Shown here: in pieces, positions 1 through 8,073 of the stretch
Numbering within the stretch: position 1 is the first letter of the stretch
Layout: every line of letters starts with the position of its first letter
From: Pelobacter sp. UBA5610
GTDB taxonomy: Bacteria; Desulfobacterota; Desulfuromonadia; Desulfuromonadales; Syntrophotaleaceae
DNA length: 26,688 bases
Assembly (NCBI GenBank): GCA_002424645.1
Contig: DIKU01000148.1
Location: 388 to 27,075 of the forward strand
Reading direction: 5' to 3'
Translations under genes and position numbers: made by a program
The notes under the pieces: model-generated
Database searches by the model: none
What the model saw: only the letters and a program-made list of their open reading frames with translations
Told to the model about the DNA's origin: nothing

Positions 1-861
1 GCGCCCATCGTGGTCAAGGCCGACGGACTGGCTGCCGGTAAAGGAGTGATCCTGGCGGCGACTGTCGAAGAAGCCATTGCCGCCGTGGAGTCGATTCTTT
101 GTGACGGAGCGTTCGGCAGTGCCGGCGCGCGGGTCGTCATCGAAGAGTTTCTGACCGGGGAGGAAGCTTCCTTTCTGGCCTTTACCGATGGCGAGCGCAT
201 TGTGCCGCTGGCCTCGTCGCAGGACCATAAAGCGGCTTACGACGGAGATACCGGCCCCAATACCGGCGGTATGGGGGCCTATTCTCCCGCACCGGTGGTA
301 ACGCAGGATATTCACGATAAAATCATCGAACAGGTACTCAAGCCGACTATCGCAGGTATGGCAGCCGAAGGACGCGCTTACAGCAGCATTCTGTATGCCG
401 GTGTCATGGTCAAAGACGGCGAACTCAAGGTGCTGGAATTCAACGCGCGGTTCGGCGATCCTGAAACCCAGCCTTTGCTGGCGCGACTCAAGTCGGACCT
501 GGTGCCTGTCCTGCTGGCCTGTGCGCGCGGCGATTTGTCCGGCATCGAGCTGGAGTGGCATGACAAGGCTGCGGTATGTGTGGTTATGGCGGCCGGTGGT
601 TACCCCGGTGACTACACCAAGGGACAGGTTATCGAAGGTCTGGATGCCGCTGCAGACATTGAGGACGTGGTGGTATTCCATGCCGGTACCTCTTTGCAGA
701 ATGATAAAATCGTTACCGCCGGCGGGCGCGTCCTGGGAGTAACCGGGCTTGGCGGTACCGTCGCGGAAGCTATCGACCGTGCCTATCAGGGGGTCAAGGC
801 GATTCATTGGCAGGATGTGCACTATCGGAACGATATCGGACGCAAAGCGCTGAATCGATAA
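1..861 (+). CDS. purD: Phosphoribosylamine-glycine ligase (GAR synthetase), 5'-truncated
   Basis: This is the C-terminal two thirds of PurD, which joins phosphoribosylamine and glycine with ATP in the second step of purine synthesis. The frame is open from base 1, so the N-terminal domain (about 135-140 residues by family length) lies outside the window; the GTG at base 10 is an internal valine, not a start. Visible ATP-grasp hallmarks are KADGLAAGKGV at the beginning, EEFLTGEEASF, GPNTGGMGAYSP and the metal-binding stretch FNARFGDPETQ, followed by the usual C-terminal domain ending in the TAA at 859-861. purE follows after 108 bases with no terminator or convincing promoter between them, so the two are probably co-transcribed. 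The assignment is secure. Confidence 0.97.
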   Translation, partial: APIVVKADGLAAGKGVILAATVEEAIAAVESILCDGAFGSAGARVVIEEFLTGEEASFLAFTDGERIVPLASSQDHKAAYDGDTGPNTGGMGAYSPAPVVTQDIHDKIIEQVLKPTIAGMAAEGRAYSSILYAGVMVKDGELKVLEFNARFGDPETQPLLARLKSDLVPVLLACARGDLSGIELEWHDKAAVCVVMAAGGYPGDYTKGQVIEGLDAAADIEDVVVFHAGTSLQNDKIVTAGGRVLGVTGLGGTVAEAIDRAYQGVKAIHWQDVHYRNDIGRKALNR

Positions 862-969
862 GATTGCTTTTCAAAACGACATGGGCAGCCTTGCATGTTT
901 TGGCAAAATCTTCGAAGTAACTTGCCCGGTTTGCCTATTGGACAAAAGGTATAAAGGAGAACTTTTACT

Positions 970-1488
970 ATGAAGGACAAACCGCTGGTTGGTATCCTGA
1001 TGGGCAGTGACAGCGATTACGACATCATGGTCGAAGCGGCCCATGCCCTGAAGCGTTTTGATATCCCTTTCGAGATGACGGTATCGAGCGCTCACCGTTC
1101 ACCTCACAAAACCGGCGAATATGCCCGTAGCGCTCGCCAGCGCGGGCTGCGGGTGTTGATTGTCGGGGCCGGCGCAGCTGCCCATCTGGCCGGAGTGGTG
1201 GCCGCTGAATCGACCTTGCCGGTGATCGGTGTGCCGGTCGACGCTTCCGCCCTTAAAGGACTCGATGCATTGCTTGCCACGGTGCAGATGCCGGCTGGCA
1301 TCCCGGTAGCAACCATGGCCATCGGCAAGGCCGGTGCACGCAATGCAGGCATCTTCGCGGCACAGATCATTGCCGGGGATGATCCGGTAATGATCGACAA
1401 GCTTACCGCTTTCAAGCAGGAACTTGCAGTCGGCGTGGAAGCCAAGGCCGAGGCTTTGCAGCAGCGGTTGGCTCGCGACGGTTTTTGA
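970..1488 (+). CDS. purE: 5-(carboxyamino)imidazole ribonucleotide mutase (PurE)
   Basis: PurE catalyses formation of CAIR in purine synthesis, as a cytoplasmic oligomer. The 172-residue length fits the short single-domain bacterial enzyme. Visible family motifs are GSDSDYD near the N-terminus, SAHRSP around residue 40, and VGAGAAAHLAGVVAAESTLPVIGVP in the nucleotide-binding core (written here only to locate it, residues about 61-85). These resemble class I PurE, which acts on N5-CAIR made by PurK; no purK is in the window, so its partner cannot be confirmed. The ATG at 970 has a good ribosome site, AAAGGAGA at 953-960. It follows purD, and a strong hairpin terminator starts eight bases after the stop, so the purine transcript ends here. 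Confidence 0.96.
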   Translation: MKDKPLVGILMGSDSDYDIMVEAAHALKRFDIPFEMTVSSAHRSPHKTGEYARSARQRGLRVLIVGAGAAAHLAGVVAAESTLPVIGVPVDASALKGLDALLATVQMPAGIPVATMAIGKAGARNAGIFAAQIIAGDDPVMIDKLTAFKQELAVGVEAKAEALQQRLARDGF

Positions 1489-1495
1489 ACCCCTG

Positions 1496-1529
1496 GCCGG
1501 AATGTTCTTATGACATTCCGGCTTTCCTT
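1496..1529 (+). terminator. Rho-independent terminator after purE
   Basis: A perfect 10-bp stem, GCCGGAATGT (1496-1505) with ACATTCCGGC (1513-1522), and a 7-base loop are followed by the pyrimidine-rich tail TTTCCTT. It starts just after the purE stop and separates the purine genes from resB. Confidence 0.8.
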
Positions 1530-1567
1530 ATCTATAGGTGGCGCCGCGCTGTCCACCAGGAGCGTTC

Positions 1568-2944
1568 ATGAATCCAGGAAGGTTCTCCCTCGTACGTGCG
1601 ACCCTGTGGAACAGTCTGCGTTCCCTGAAGCTTACCCTTGTTACTCTTTTTCTGCTGGCGGGAGGTTCGGTTTTCGGAACCTTGCTGCCGCAGAATCTTC
1701 CCCTGTCTGAATATCAACATCGACTCGGTCCTGTTGTTGCACGTATTATTCAATTTTTTCAGCTTCACGATATGTACCACTCATGGTGGTTCTTTGGGTT
1801 GCTGGGGCTGTTTGCCGCCAATCTGGCAGCCTGTTCCTTGCATCGTCTTCCCGGTGTCTGGGCGCAGATAACAACTCCCGATTTGACCCCGTCCGCTACC
1901 CGGTTGCAGAGCCGCCCGCAGTATTGCTCCTGGCAGGAACCGGGGGCTGTTGATGGTGTTGCGCAAAATTTCACTCACCTTATACGCCGACGTTTTGCCG
2001 ATGTCCGGCGCACTGAAAAGGATGGCGTGATTTGGCTGTTTGCTCAAAGGCAGGCCTGGTCACGTTTTGGCGCTTATGTGACCCACATGGCCATTTTGAT
2101 CATTCTGCTCGGGGGGGTTGTCGGAGGCATATGGGGTTTTCGTGGTTATGTCACCATTGCCGAAGGGCAATCCGTCGATCATCTGATCTTGCAGACTGCC
2201 CAAAGCACAAGACCGCTGGGATTCAGCGTACGCTGTGACCAGTTCAGCGTTGATTATTATCCCGGCAGTGATCGCCCACGCGAATTTCGAAGTCTATTGA
2301 CTGTTCTGGAAAATGGCAGGGAGGTGCCAGGTCAAGTTCGGGTGCCGGTCAGAGTCAATCATCCTCTGCATTATCGTGGTATGACCTTTTACCAGTCTGA
2401 TTATGGGGTGGATGCATACGTGTTTCGTTTTTTGGTCACCCCCCAATCCGGAGGCCAGCCCTTTGATCTGGTGATGTCTTCCGATAAGACAGCTTCATTG
2501 CCCGATGGCGCCTCCGTGGCTGTTGCAGGGTATGTTCCCGATTTTGATGGTCAAGGTCCCGTCGCCGGCCTCGAAATTTTCTACCCTGGCGGCGAGCGCG
2601 GCCGCGCCATGGCGTTCCACGATCCTGAGCTTATCTCAAAGGACGGCGCATCCCCTTATGCGTTTCGCTTGATGTCCATTGAGCAGCGCTTTTATACCGG
2701 TTTGCAAGTTAACAGCGATCCTGGTGTGCCGCTTGTCTGGTTTGGGTGCCTGCTTCTGGTGGCCGGGACATTGGCAGCCTTTTATTTTTCTCATCAGCGT
2801 TTGTGGGTGCAATTGCAGGAAGAAAACGGCGCGATACATGTGCTTTTGGCAGGGCATGCCCACCGTCAACGGGAAGCGTTTGCGCAACGATTTGAAAACC
2901 TTAGCCGTGATTTGCAGCAAGGCGTATCGAAGGAGCAGCCATGA
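1568..2944 (+). CDS. resB: ResB-type cytochrome c biogenesis membrane protein (System II)
   Basis: ResB (Ccs1) works with CcsA to deliver haem and attach it to apocytochromes c on the outer face of the cytoplasmic membrane. The 458-residue protein has the ResB layout: two N-terminal membrane segments (about 22-40 and 72-90), a third at about 169-190 that carries His173, a large extracytoplasmic domain (about 195-385), and a fourth segment at about 389-408. The ATG at 1568 is chosen because CAGGAG lies about five bases upstream; a GTG at 1538 in the same frame would add ten residues and lacks a ribosome site. The stop overlaps the start of ccsA in an ATGA, which suggests translational coupling. 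Which cytochromes it serves cannot be told from here. Confidence 0.92.
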   Translation: MNPGRFSLVRATLWNSLRSLKLTLVTLFLLAGGSVFGTLLPQNLPLSEYQHRLGPVVARIIQFFQLHDMYHSWWFFGLLGLFAANLAACSLHRLPGVWAQITTPDLTPSATRLQSRPQYCSWQEPGAVDGVAQNFTHLIRRRFADVRRTEKDGVIWLFAQRQAWSRFGAYVTHMAILIILLGGVVGGIWGFRGYVTIAEGQSVDHLILQTAQSTRPLGFSVRCDQFSVDYYPGSDRPREFRSLLTVLENGREVPGQVRVPVRVNHPLHYRGMTFYQSDYGVDAYVFRFLVTPQSGGQPFDLVMSSDKTASLPDGASVAVAGYVPDFDGQGPVAGLEIFYPGGERGRAMAFHDPELISKDGASPYAFRLMSIEQRFYTGLQVNSDPGVPLVWFGCLLLVAGTLAAFYFSHQRLWVQLQEENGAIHVLLAGHAHRQREAFAQRFENLSRDLQQGVSKEQP

Positions 2945-3798
2945 CCAGCTTCAATTTGCTCAGCGGGGCCACCAGTGCCTATTTTTTAGCATTTTGGTTG
3001 ATGGTAACCTATGCCGCATTGCACCGGGAAGTTCTGGGGCGCATTGGGGTGGGTTTTACCTGGCTCGGATTTATCAGTCATGGTGCGGGTATTGGTCTGC
3101 GCTGGTACGAATCTTACCAGTTGCCCGGTGGGGTTGGGCATGCGCCGTTTGCAAATTTCTACGAGTCCGTAGTCTTTTTTGGCTGGGCCATTGTGCTTGC
3201 CTTTTTGCTGCTCGATTTGAGGCTCCGGCGCAGGGTGCTTGGCGTGTTTGTCCTGCCGCTGGTTCTGGTTTGCATGGGCTGGGCCCAGCTGTCCGGCCGT
3301 GATGCCATTGAGCCGCTGATGCCGGCACTGCGCAGTCGATGGTTGACCTATCATGTAATCAGCTGTTTCCTGGCTTATGGTGCGTTTGCCATGTCTTTTT
3401 GTGTATCGGCGATGTATCTGTTGAAACAGACTGCGCATGGGGATGCTCGGGGTGTGGGCAGATGGCGGGGTTTTTTGAATCTGTTCCCCGATAGCGATAC
3501 TCTGGATGATATCAATTACCGTGCCGTGGCGGTCGGTTTCCCCATCTGGACTGTTGGTATCGTTACCGGGGCGGCCTGGGCCAACTATGCCTGGGGGCGT
3601 TACTGGAGCTGGGATCCCAAGGAAACCTGGAGCTTGATCGTCTGGTTCGTTTATGCCGCTTTTTTGCACGCCAGATTGACCCGTGGTTGGACCGGTCGGG
3701 CTACCGCCTGGTTGGCCATAGGTGGATTTGCTGCGACGTTGTTCTGTTATCTTGGCGTTAACTTGCTGTTGACAGGTCTGCACTCCTATGGTGGCTGA
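2941..3798 (+). CDS. ccsA: CcsA/ResC-type cytochrome c biogenesis protein, haem handling
   Basis: This polytopic membrane protein (285 residues, about eight predicted hydrophobic segments) is the haem-handling partner of ResB in System II cytochrome c maturation. The diagnostic tryptophan-rich WWD element runs from about residue 213 (WANYAWGRYW) through SWDPKETW, ending near Trp230. His138, in a YHVISCF segment, and His281, in the C-terminal LHSYGG, fit the flanking histidines known to ligate haem in CcsA proteins. It overlaps resB by four bases and the following methyltransferase by eleven, so all three are likely one transcript. The size matches stand-alone CcsA rather than fused CcsBA proteins. 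The assignment is secure; CcmC is related, but the neighbouring resB settles the system. Confidence 0.94.
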   Translation: MTSFNLLSGATSAYFLAFWLMVTYAALHREVLGRIGVGFTWLGFISHGAGIGLRWYESYQLPGGVGHAPFANFYESVVFFGWAIVLAFLLLDLRLRRRVLGVFVLPLVLVCMGWAQLSGRDAIEPLMPALRSRWLTYHVISCFLAYGAFAMSFCVSAMYLLKQTAHGDARGVGRWRGFLNLFPDSDTLDDINYRAVAVGFPIWTVGIVTGAAWANYAWGRYWSWDPKETWSLIVWFVYAAFLHARLTRGWTGRATAWLAIGGFAATLFCYLGVNLLLTGLHSYGG

Positions 3799-4531
3799 CG
3801 TGCGGCTGCGTGCCGATGAAACCCTTGATGACCTTCGTCTGGGTGGTTTGCGCGTTATCCAGAAAAAAGACGGTTACCGTTTCTCTCTTGACCCCGTGTT
3901 GCTTTGCGACTTTGCACAAATTAAGTCAGGATGGACGGTTTGCGATCTCGGTTGTGGCAGCGGTGTGATTCCTCTGATTCTGGCGCGTAAGACTCAGGGC
4001 GGGCGTATTGTCGGTATCGAAATCCAGTCGGAATTGGCCGATCGTGCAAGGCGTAGCGTACTGCATAACGATTTGCAGGACCGTGTTGAAATACTCTGTC
4101 AGGATTTGCGCAGTGTACGGGAGGTAGTGGCCGCCGAGTCGTGTCAGGCGGTCCTGGCTAATCCGCCCTATCGGCGCCCGCAAAGCGGGCGACTCGCGCC
4201 GGGGGACGAGCGGGCGCGGGCGCGTCACGAACTGCATGGTGGGCTTGAGGACTTCCTGGCGTGTTCGGCTTATCTGCTGGGCACGGGGGGACGTTTTTAT
4301 ATGGTGCATCTGGCCGAGCGTATGACCGATGTGTTGACCGGTATGCGGCAAGCCGGCTTAGAACCGAAGCGCCTGCGCTGTGTCCATTCGCGTCAGGATG
4401 AACCGGCCTGCCTGATCCTTGTGGAAGGGAGGCGTGGTGGCGCCCCGGGCATGGTGCTGGAAGCTCCACTGTTTATCTATGGGGAAAACGGTTATACGGA
4501 AGAAGTTCTTGGCATGTATGGGGAGGGGTGA
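3788..4531 (+). CDS. trmN6: Class I SAM-dependent methyltransferase, TrmN6-like (tRNA1(Val) A37-N6)
   Basis: A 247-residue Rossmann-fold methyltransferase. The SAM-binding loop is CDLGCGSG near residues 53-60, with an acidic residue after the next strand (VGIEIQ), and the catalytic NPPY is at residues 125-128. NPPY marks N6-adenine or related amino methyltransferases, and the N-terminal part (GGLRVIQKKDGYRFSLDPVLL) is typical of the YfiC/TrmN6 group, which in E. coli methylates A37 of tRNA1(Val). The exact substrate here is inferred from family likeness only. The start overlaps ccsA by eleven bases. Just after NPPY the DNA contains a perfect 7-bp hairpin (4175-4191) encoding RPQSGR; this looks like coding constraint rather than a signal. 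It ends seven bases from the convergent dciA gene. Confidence 0.75.
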   Translation: MVADVRLRADETLDDLRLGGLRVIQKKDGYRFSLDPVLLCDFAQIKSGWTVCDLGCGSGVIPLILARKTQGGRIVGIEIQSELADRARRSVLHNDLQDRVEILCQDLRSVREVVAAESCQAVLANPPYRRPQSGRLAPGDERARARHELHGGLEDFLACSAYLLGTGGRFYMVHLAERMTDVLTGMRQAGLEPKRLRCVHSRQDEPACLILVEGRRGGAPGMVLEAPLFIYGENGYTEEVLGMYGEG

Positions 4532-4538
4532 AAAACGC

Positions 4539-5045
4539 TTATTTGTTGCCGGTCTGAGTTTGACGGGCCTTGTCCAGACGCCGTTGCATCTCCATCAGAT
4601 GACGAATGTGATGCTTTAATTCGCTGTCGGGAAGACTGGCGACCGTTTCTTCAATGTGCAATCGCTCCTCTTCGCTCAGGGGTTCGCTTTGCCAGCTATT
4701 CGGCAAGGTGTCCGGTTCGACGTCGTCCGGGGTGTGGTTGTTTCGTCCATGACGTAAAAACAGGTCTTCGATCAGTGGTTCACCCAGCAATTCATTGAGT
4801 CGCGATACGATGCGTGGTTTGAGCAATTGCAACTGTTGCATCCAGACCGGGTGGTCGACACGAATCTCAAGCACCGAGCCGCGCAGACGAACGGGTTTGG
4901 CGCGGGCGGCGATCTGGGCGCCGACGGCCTCATCCCAGAATTGCCATGCACGGTAACGGCCGAATTTTGTATCCATGCCGCGAGCGGACAGCCACTGTTG
5001 CAATATGCGCTGAACGCCGTCGATGCGGGATCTGGAAGAACTCAT
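4539..5045 (-). CDS. dciA: DUF721 protein, DciA-type replicative helicase loader homologue
   Basis: The 168-residue protein carries a DUF721 domain in its N-terminal half: ILQQWLSARGM, then a W-x-x-W-DEAVGAQIAA stretch, RLRGSVLEIRV, and HPVWMQQLQLLKPRIVSRLNE. Its C-terminal part is charged and low in complexity. In bacteria without DnaC or DnaI, DUF721 proteins (DciA) load the DnaB helicase; that this copy does so is inferred from the family. I take the ATG at 5045, ten codons inside the longest frame, because the alternative is a TTG without a ribosome site; the site at the ATG is itself weak (GAGAG). It is transcribed away from ffh, with a good promoter about 100 bases upstream, and converges on the TrmN6-like gene. 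Confidence 0.72.
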   Translation of the reverse strand: MSSSRSRIDGVQRILQQWLSARGMDTKFGRYRAWQFWDEAVGAQIAARAKPVRLRGSVLEIRVDHPVWMQQLQLLKPRIVSRLNELLGEPLIEDLFLRHGRNNHTPDDVEPDTLPNSWQSEPLSEEERLHIEETVASLPDSELKHHIRHLMEMQRRLDKARQTQTGNK

Positions 5046-5145
5046 GGGAGGTTGCTCTCGGTTCAAAGGTTGCAAGGGTTTCGTGTGGAAACAGCCGTGT
5101 TTGTGCTGTCACGCGACAAAGTAAGCGGGGTCGCGAATTGAAAAC

Positions 5146-5175
5146 AGTCTATCTCTCCCCGGGGGCGGGTGTCAA
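5146..5175 (-). promoter_or_regulatory. Predicted sigma-70-type promoter for dciA
   Basis: On the minus strand a perfect -35 box TTGACA (plus 5170-5175) is followed after 18 bases by TAGACT (plus 5146-5151), a four-of-six match to the -10 consensus. The expected leader to the dciA ATG is about 95 bases. A 12-bp palindrome sits about eight bases upstream of the -35 box. Confidence 0.55.
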
Positions 5176-5382
5176 CGCCGCTGTCCACGTGGACGCACTT
5201 CAGATTGAGACAGCAATTGTCCAACGGTCCCCTCTACGCAGGATGTCGCACAGCGGGTGGTATTCTTCTTGGCCCCAACCGAGGTGTCCGGCCGTGGCTT
5301 GGTCATTTTGCCTTCGTTGTCATGATGAAGAAACCCTCGTTGGTCCGTGTCCCTCGCGAGAAAGGGAAATAGGTGTTTTCCC

Positions 5383-5411
5383 TTGACAAAGGTGGGGGTG
5401 TCTCCTATAGT
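5383..5411 (+). promoter_or_regulatory. Near-consensus sigma-70-type promoter for ffh
   Basis: A perfect -35 box TTGACA (5383-5388), a 17-base spacer and the -10 box TATAGT (5406-5411, five of six matches) give a strong predicted promoter, with a start near 5418 and a leader of about 40 bases to the ffh ATG. The same boxes and a similar G-rich spacer occur before mraZ. Confidence 0.82.
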
Positions 5412-5459
5412 TCGCTTTTACACTAGCCTTGATACTACTGTACGGACGGACCAGCGACC

Positions 5460-6809
<1,350 letters not shown>

Positions 6810-6874
6810 TAAAGGATTTACCGGTCGGTTCTGCCGGTGATTGTCTATAGCGGGCCGCTTTTTGGTGGCGTCGC

Positions 6875-6899
6875 GCGGGCCGTATGTGGCCCGCTTTTT
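6875..6899 (+). terminator. Rho-independent terminator after ffh
   Basis: A GC-only 7-bp stem, GCGGGCC (6875-6881) with GGCCCGC (6888-6894), encloses a 6-base loop and is followed by TTTTT. A second GCGGGCC at 6850-6856 could compete for the same 3' arm. Confidence 0.88.
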
Positions 6900-6901
6900 A
6901 G

Positions 6902-6930
6902 TGGCAATAAAAAAGCAAAGAACCTAATAT
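6902..6930 (+). promoter_or_regulatory. Weak candidate promoter for rpsP
   Basis: Between the ffh terminator and rpsP the sequence turns A+T-rich. TGGCAA (6902-6907) and TAATAT (6925-6930), 17 bases apart, are the best pair I see, at three and four of six consensus matches. The terminator upstream implies that a promoter must exist here, but this exact placement is a guess. Confidence 0.3.
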
Positions 6931-6991
6931 ACCAAAATTATCTTCAAAACCATCGAACAAACGTTTTGGAAACACCCAGGAGGAATAACAC

Positions 6992-7252
6992 ATGGCGGTA
7001 AAAATCAGACTGGCTCGCGGCGGTGCCAAGAAAAAACCTTTCTATCAGGTAGTGGTAGCTGACGAACGCTTCCCGCGCGACGGTCGTTTCATTGAGAAAC
7101 TTGGACAGTATGATCCCCGGCAAAATCCGTCGATGGTCACTTTGCAAGAAGATAAAACTCTCGAATGGCTGAATAAAGGTGCTCAACCTACCGATACGGT
7201 TCGTCGGTTGCTCCGTAGTCAGGGTGTTTGGGCCAAGTTTAAGCAGGCCTGA
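6992..7252 (+). CDS. rpsP: 30S ribosomal protein S16
   Basis: S16 is a small basic 30S assembly protein. The 86-residue sequence has the family's beginning MAVKIRLARGGAKKKPFYQ, the central VVADERFPRDGRFIEKLGQYDP and the helix with PTDTVRRLLRSQGVW. The ribosome site is a full AGGAGG at 6978-6983, eight bases before the ATG, as expected for a highly expressed ribosomal protein. It leads a cluster with khpA, rimM, trmD and, further down, rplS, an arrangement conserved in many bacteria that links S16, the 30S maturation factor RimM and L19. The gap to khpA is 60 bases and contains a second copy of a 13-base string seen after ffh. Confidence 0.98.
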   Translation: MAVKIRLARGGAKKKPFYQVVVADERFPRDGRFIEKLGQYDPRQNPSMVTLQEDKTLEWLNKGAQPTDTVRRLLRSQGVWAKFKQA

Positions 7253-7312
7253 CGAATCAGATCCTGAACAGGTGACCGAGGCGGGCCGCTTTTCTCCAAA
7301 GGACCAGTGACT

Positions 7313-7546
7313 ATGAAGGAGTTGATCGAATTCATCGCCAGATCCCTGGTAGAAAATCCTGATGCGGTTTCCGTTTCCGAAGAGTTGGGGGAGGACGGCA
7401 GCGTCCTCCTGAAGCTTGCTGCGGCTCCCGAAGATATGGGACGCATTATCGGCAAACAGGGGCGGACCGCCAAGGCGATGCGCACCCTGCTCAACGCCAA
7501 AGCGACCCGGGAGGCCAAACGGGCTTCTCTGCATATTATGGAGTAA
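7313..7546 (+). CDS. khpA: KH-domain RNA-binding protein KhpA
   Basis: A 77-residue single KH-domain protein with the conserved loop IIGKQG, its GKQG at residues 47-50, followed by GRTAKAMRTLLNA. KhpA proteins bind RNA and in several bacteria pair with KhpB (Jag/EloR); that role is family knowledge, and no khpB is in this window. The ATG at 7313 is preferred over an in-frame GTG at 7307 because AAAGGA (7298-7303) is nine bases before the ATG but only three before the GTG. The TAA overlaps the rimM start by one base (TAATG), which suggests coupled translation. The position between rpsP and rimM is the usual one for this family. Confidence 0.92.
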   Translation: MKELIEFIARSLVENPDAVSVSEELGEDGSVLLKLAAAPEDMGRIIGKQGRTAKAMRTLLNAKATREAKRASLHIME

Positions 7547-8073
7547 TGACTCTGGTACAAAGCGAATTGCTGATCTTGGGTGTTGTCATCGGAACCCATG
7601 GGCTGCGAGGAGATCTCAAAGTCCGCGGGTATGACAAGGATGTTTGCTTGCTTCCCCAGGTCCGCCAGCTGGTTTTCCTTCGGGAAGGCGAGACGGTACG
7701 GGTCTGTGCTAGCGGCAAGGCCGACTGGCACAAGGGTAACGTCGTCCTGCATCTTGCAGGTATTGACGATGTCAACGCCGCGCAACTTTTGGTTGGTTGT
7801 GAAGTTGCGGTTCGACGCGAGGACATACCTGTACTGCCTGCGGGGGAATATTACTGGCACCAGCTCAAGGGCTTGACCGCTTCCGACCGACGTCTTGGAG
7901 TCATTGGCCGCATTGAAGATATCTTCACTACAGCGGCTCACGACATCTATGTGATAGTGGGTTCTTATGGCGAGGTTCTTGTGCCTGCCGTTAATGTTTT
8001 CCTGGTTGAAGTCGACCTGCAAAAACGGTGTGTGTTATTCGATCTACCCGAGGGCCTGATTCAGGAAGACTGA
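7546..8073 (+). CDS. rimM: 16S rRNA processing / 30S maturation factor RimM
   Basis: RimM binds S19 and helps mature the head of the 30S subunit. The 175-residue protein shows the N-terminal barrel with the family signature LGVVIGTHGLRGDLKVR (about residues 11-27) and a C-terminal PRC-barrel domain from about residue 100 (YYWHQLKGLTA, then GRIEDIF and EVLVPAV). The start overlaps the khpA stop by one base and the stop overlaps the trmD start by one base (TGATG). It therefore lies inside a run of tightly coupled genes. ATGGAG just upstream may serve as a ribosome site. The assignment rests on both domains and on the classical neighbourhood rpsP-rimM-trmD. Confidence 0.95.
   Translation: MTLVQSELLILGVVIGTHGLRGDLKVRGYDKDVCLLPQVRQLVFLREGETVRVCASGKADWHKGNVVLHLAGIDDVNAAQLLVGCEVAVRREDIPVLPAGEYYWHQLKGLTASDRRLGVIGRIEDIFTTAAHDIYVIVGSYGEVLVPAVNVFLVEVDLQKRCVLFDLPEGLIQED

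Larger units (their letters stand above)
5046..5459. other. Intergenic region between divergent dciA and ffh
   Basis: This 414-base gap holds no gene I can support. Its left end carries the likely dciA promoter (minus strand) and a perfect 12-bp palindrome, GTCCACGTGGAC at 5183-5194. Its right end carries the ffh promoter. The middle, about 5195-5380, has short open frames on the plus strand without ribosome sites or recognisable protein sequence. It also contains the small dyad CTCGCGAG (5353-5360). I see no tRNA, SRP RNA hallmark loop or riboswitch in it. Confidence 0.7.

Noticed and set aside
950..955. TATAAA upstream of purE as a -10 box
   Set aside because: No acceptable -35 box at 16-18 bases, and it overlaps the purE ribosome site.
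1538..1567. GTG start extending resB by ten residues
   Set aside because: No ribosome site before it, whereas CAGGAG precedes the ATG at 1568.
2986..3783. Minus-strand open frame (265 codons) opposite ccsA
   Set aside because: Antisense to a gene with the diagnostic haem-handling motif; rich in Pro, Gln and Thr as expected for a shadow frame.
4175..4191. Perfect 7-bp hairpin inside the TrmN6-like gene
   Set aside because: It encodes residues that fit the family just after NPPY and has no T-run, so coding constraint with high G+C explains it.
5169..5372. Short plus-strand frame (67 codons) in the dciA-ffh gap
   Set aside because: No ribosome site, no hydrophobic or domain pattern, and it lies over the region between two promoters.
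7219..8022. Minus-strand open frame (267 codons) across khpA and rimM
   Set aside because: It spans two well-supported plus-strand genes and codes for a low-similarity, composition-driven product.
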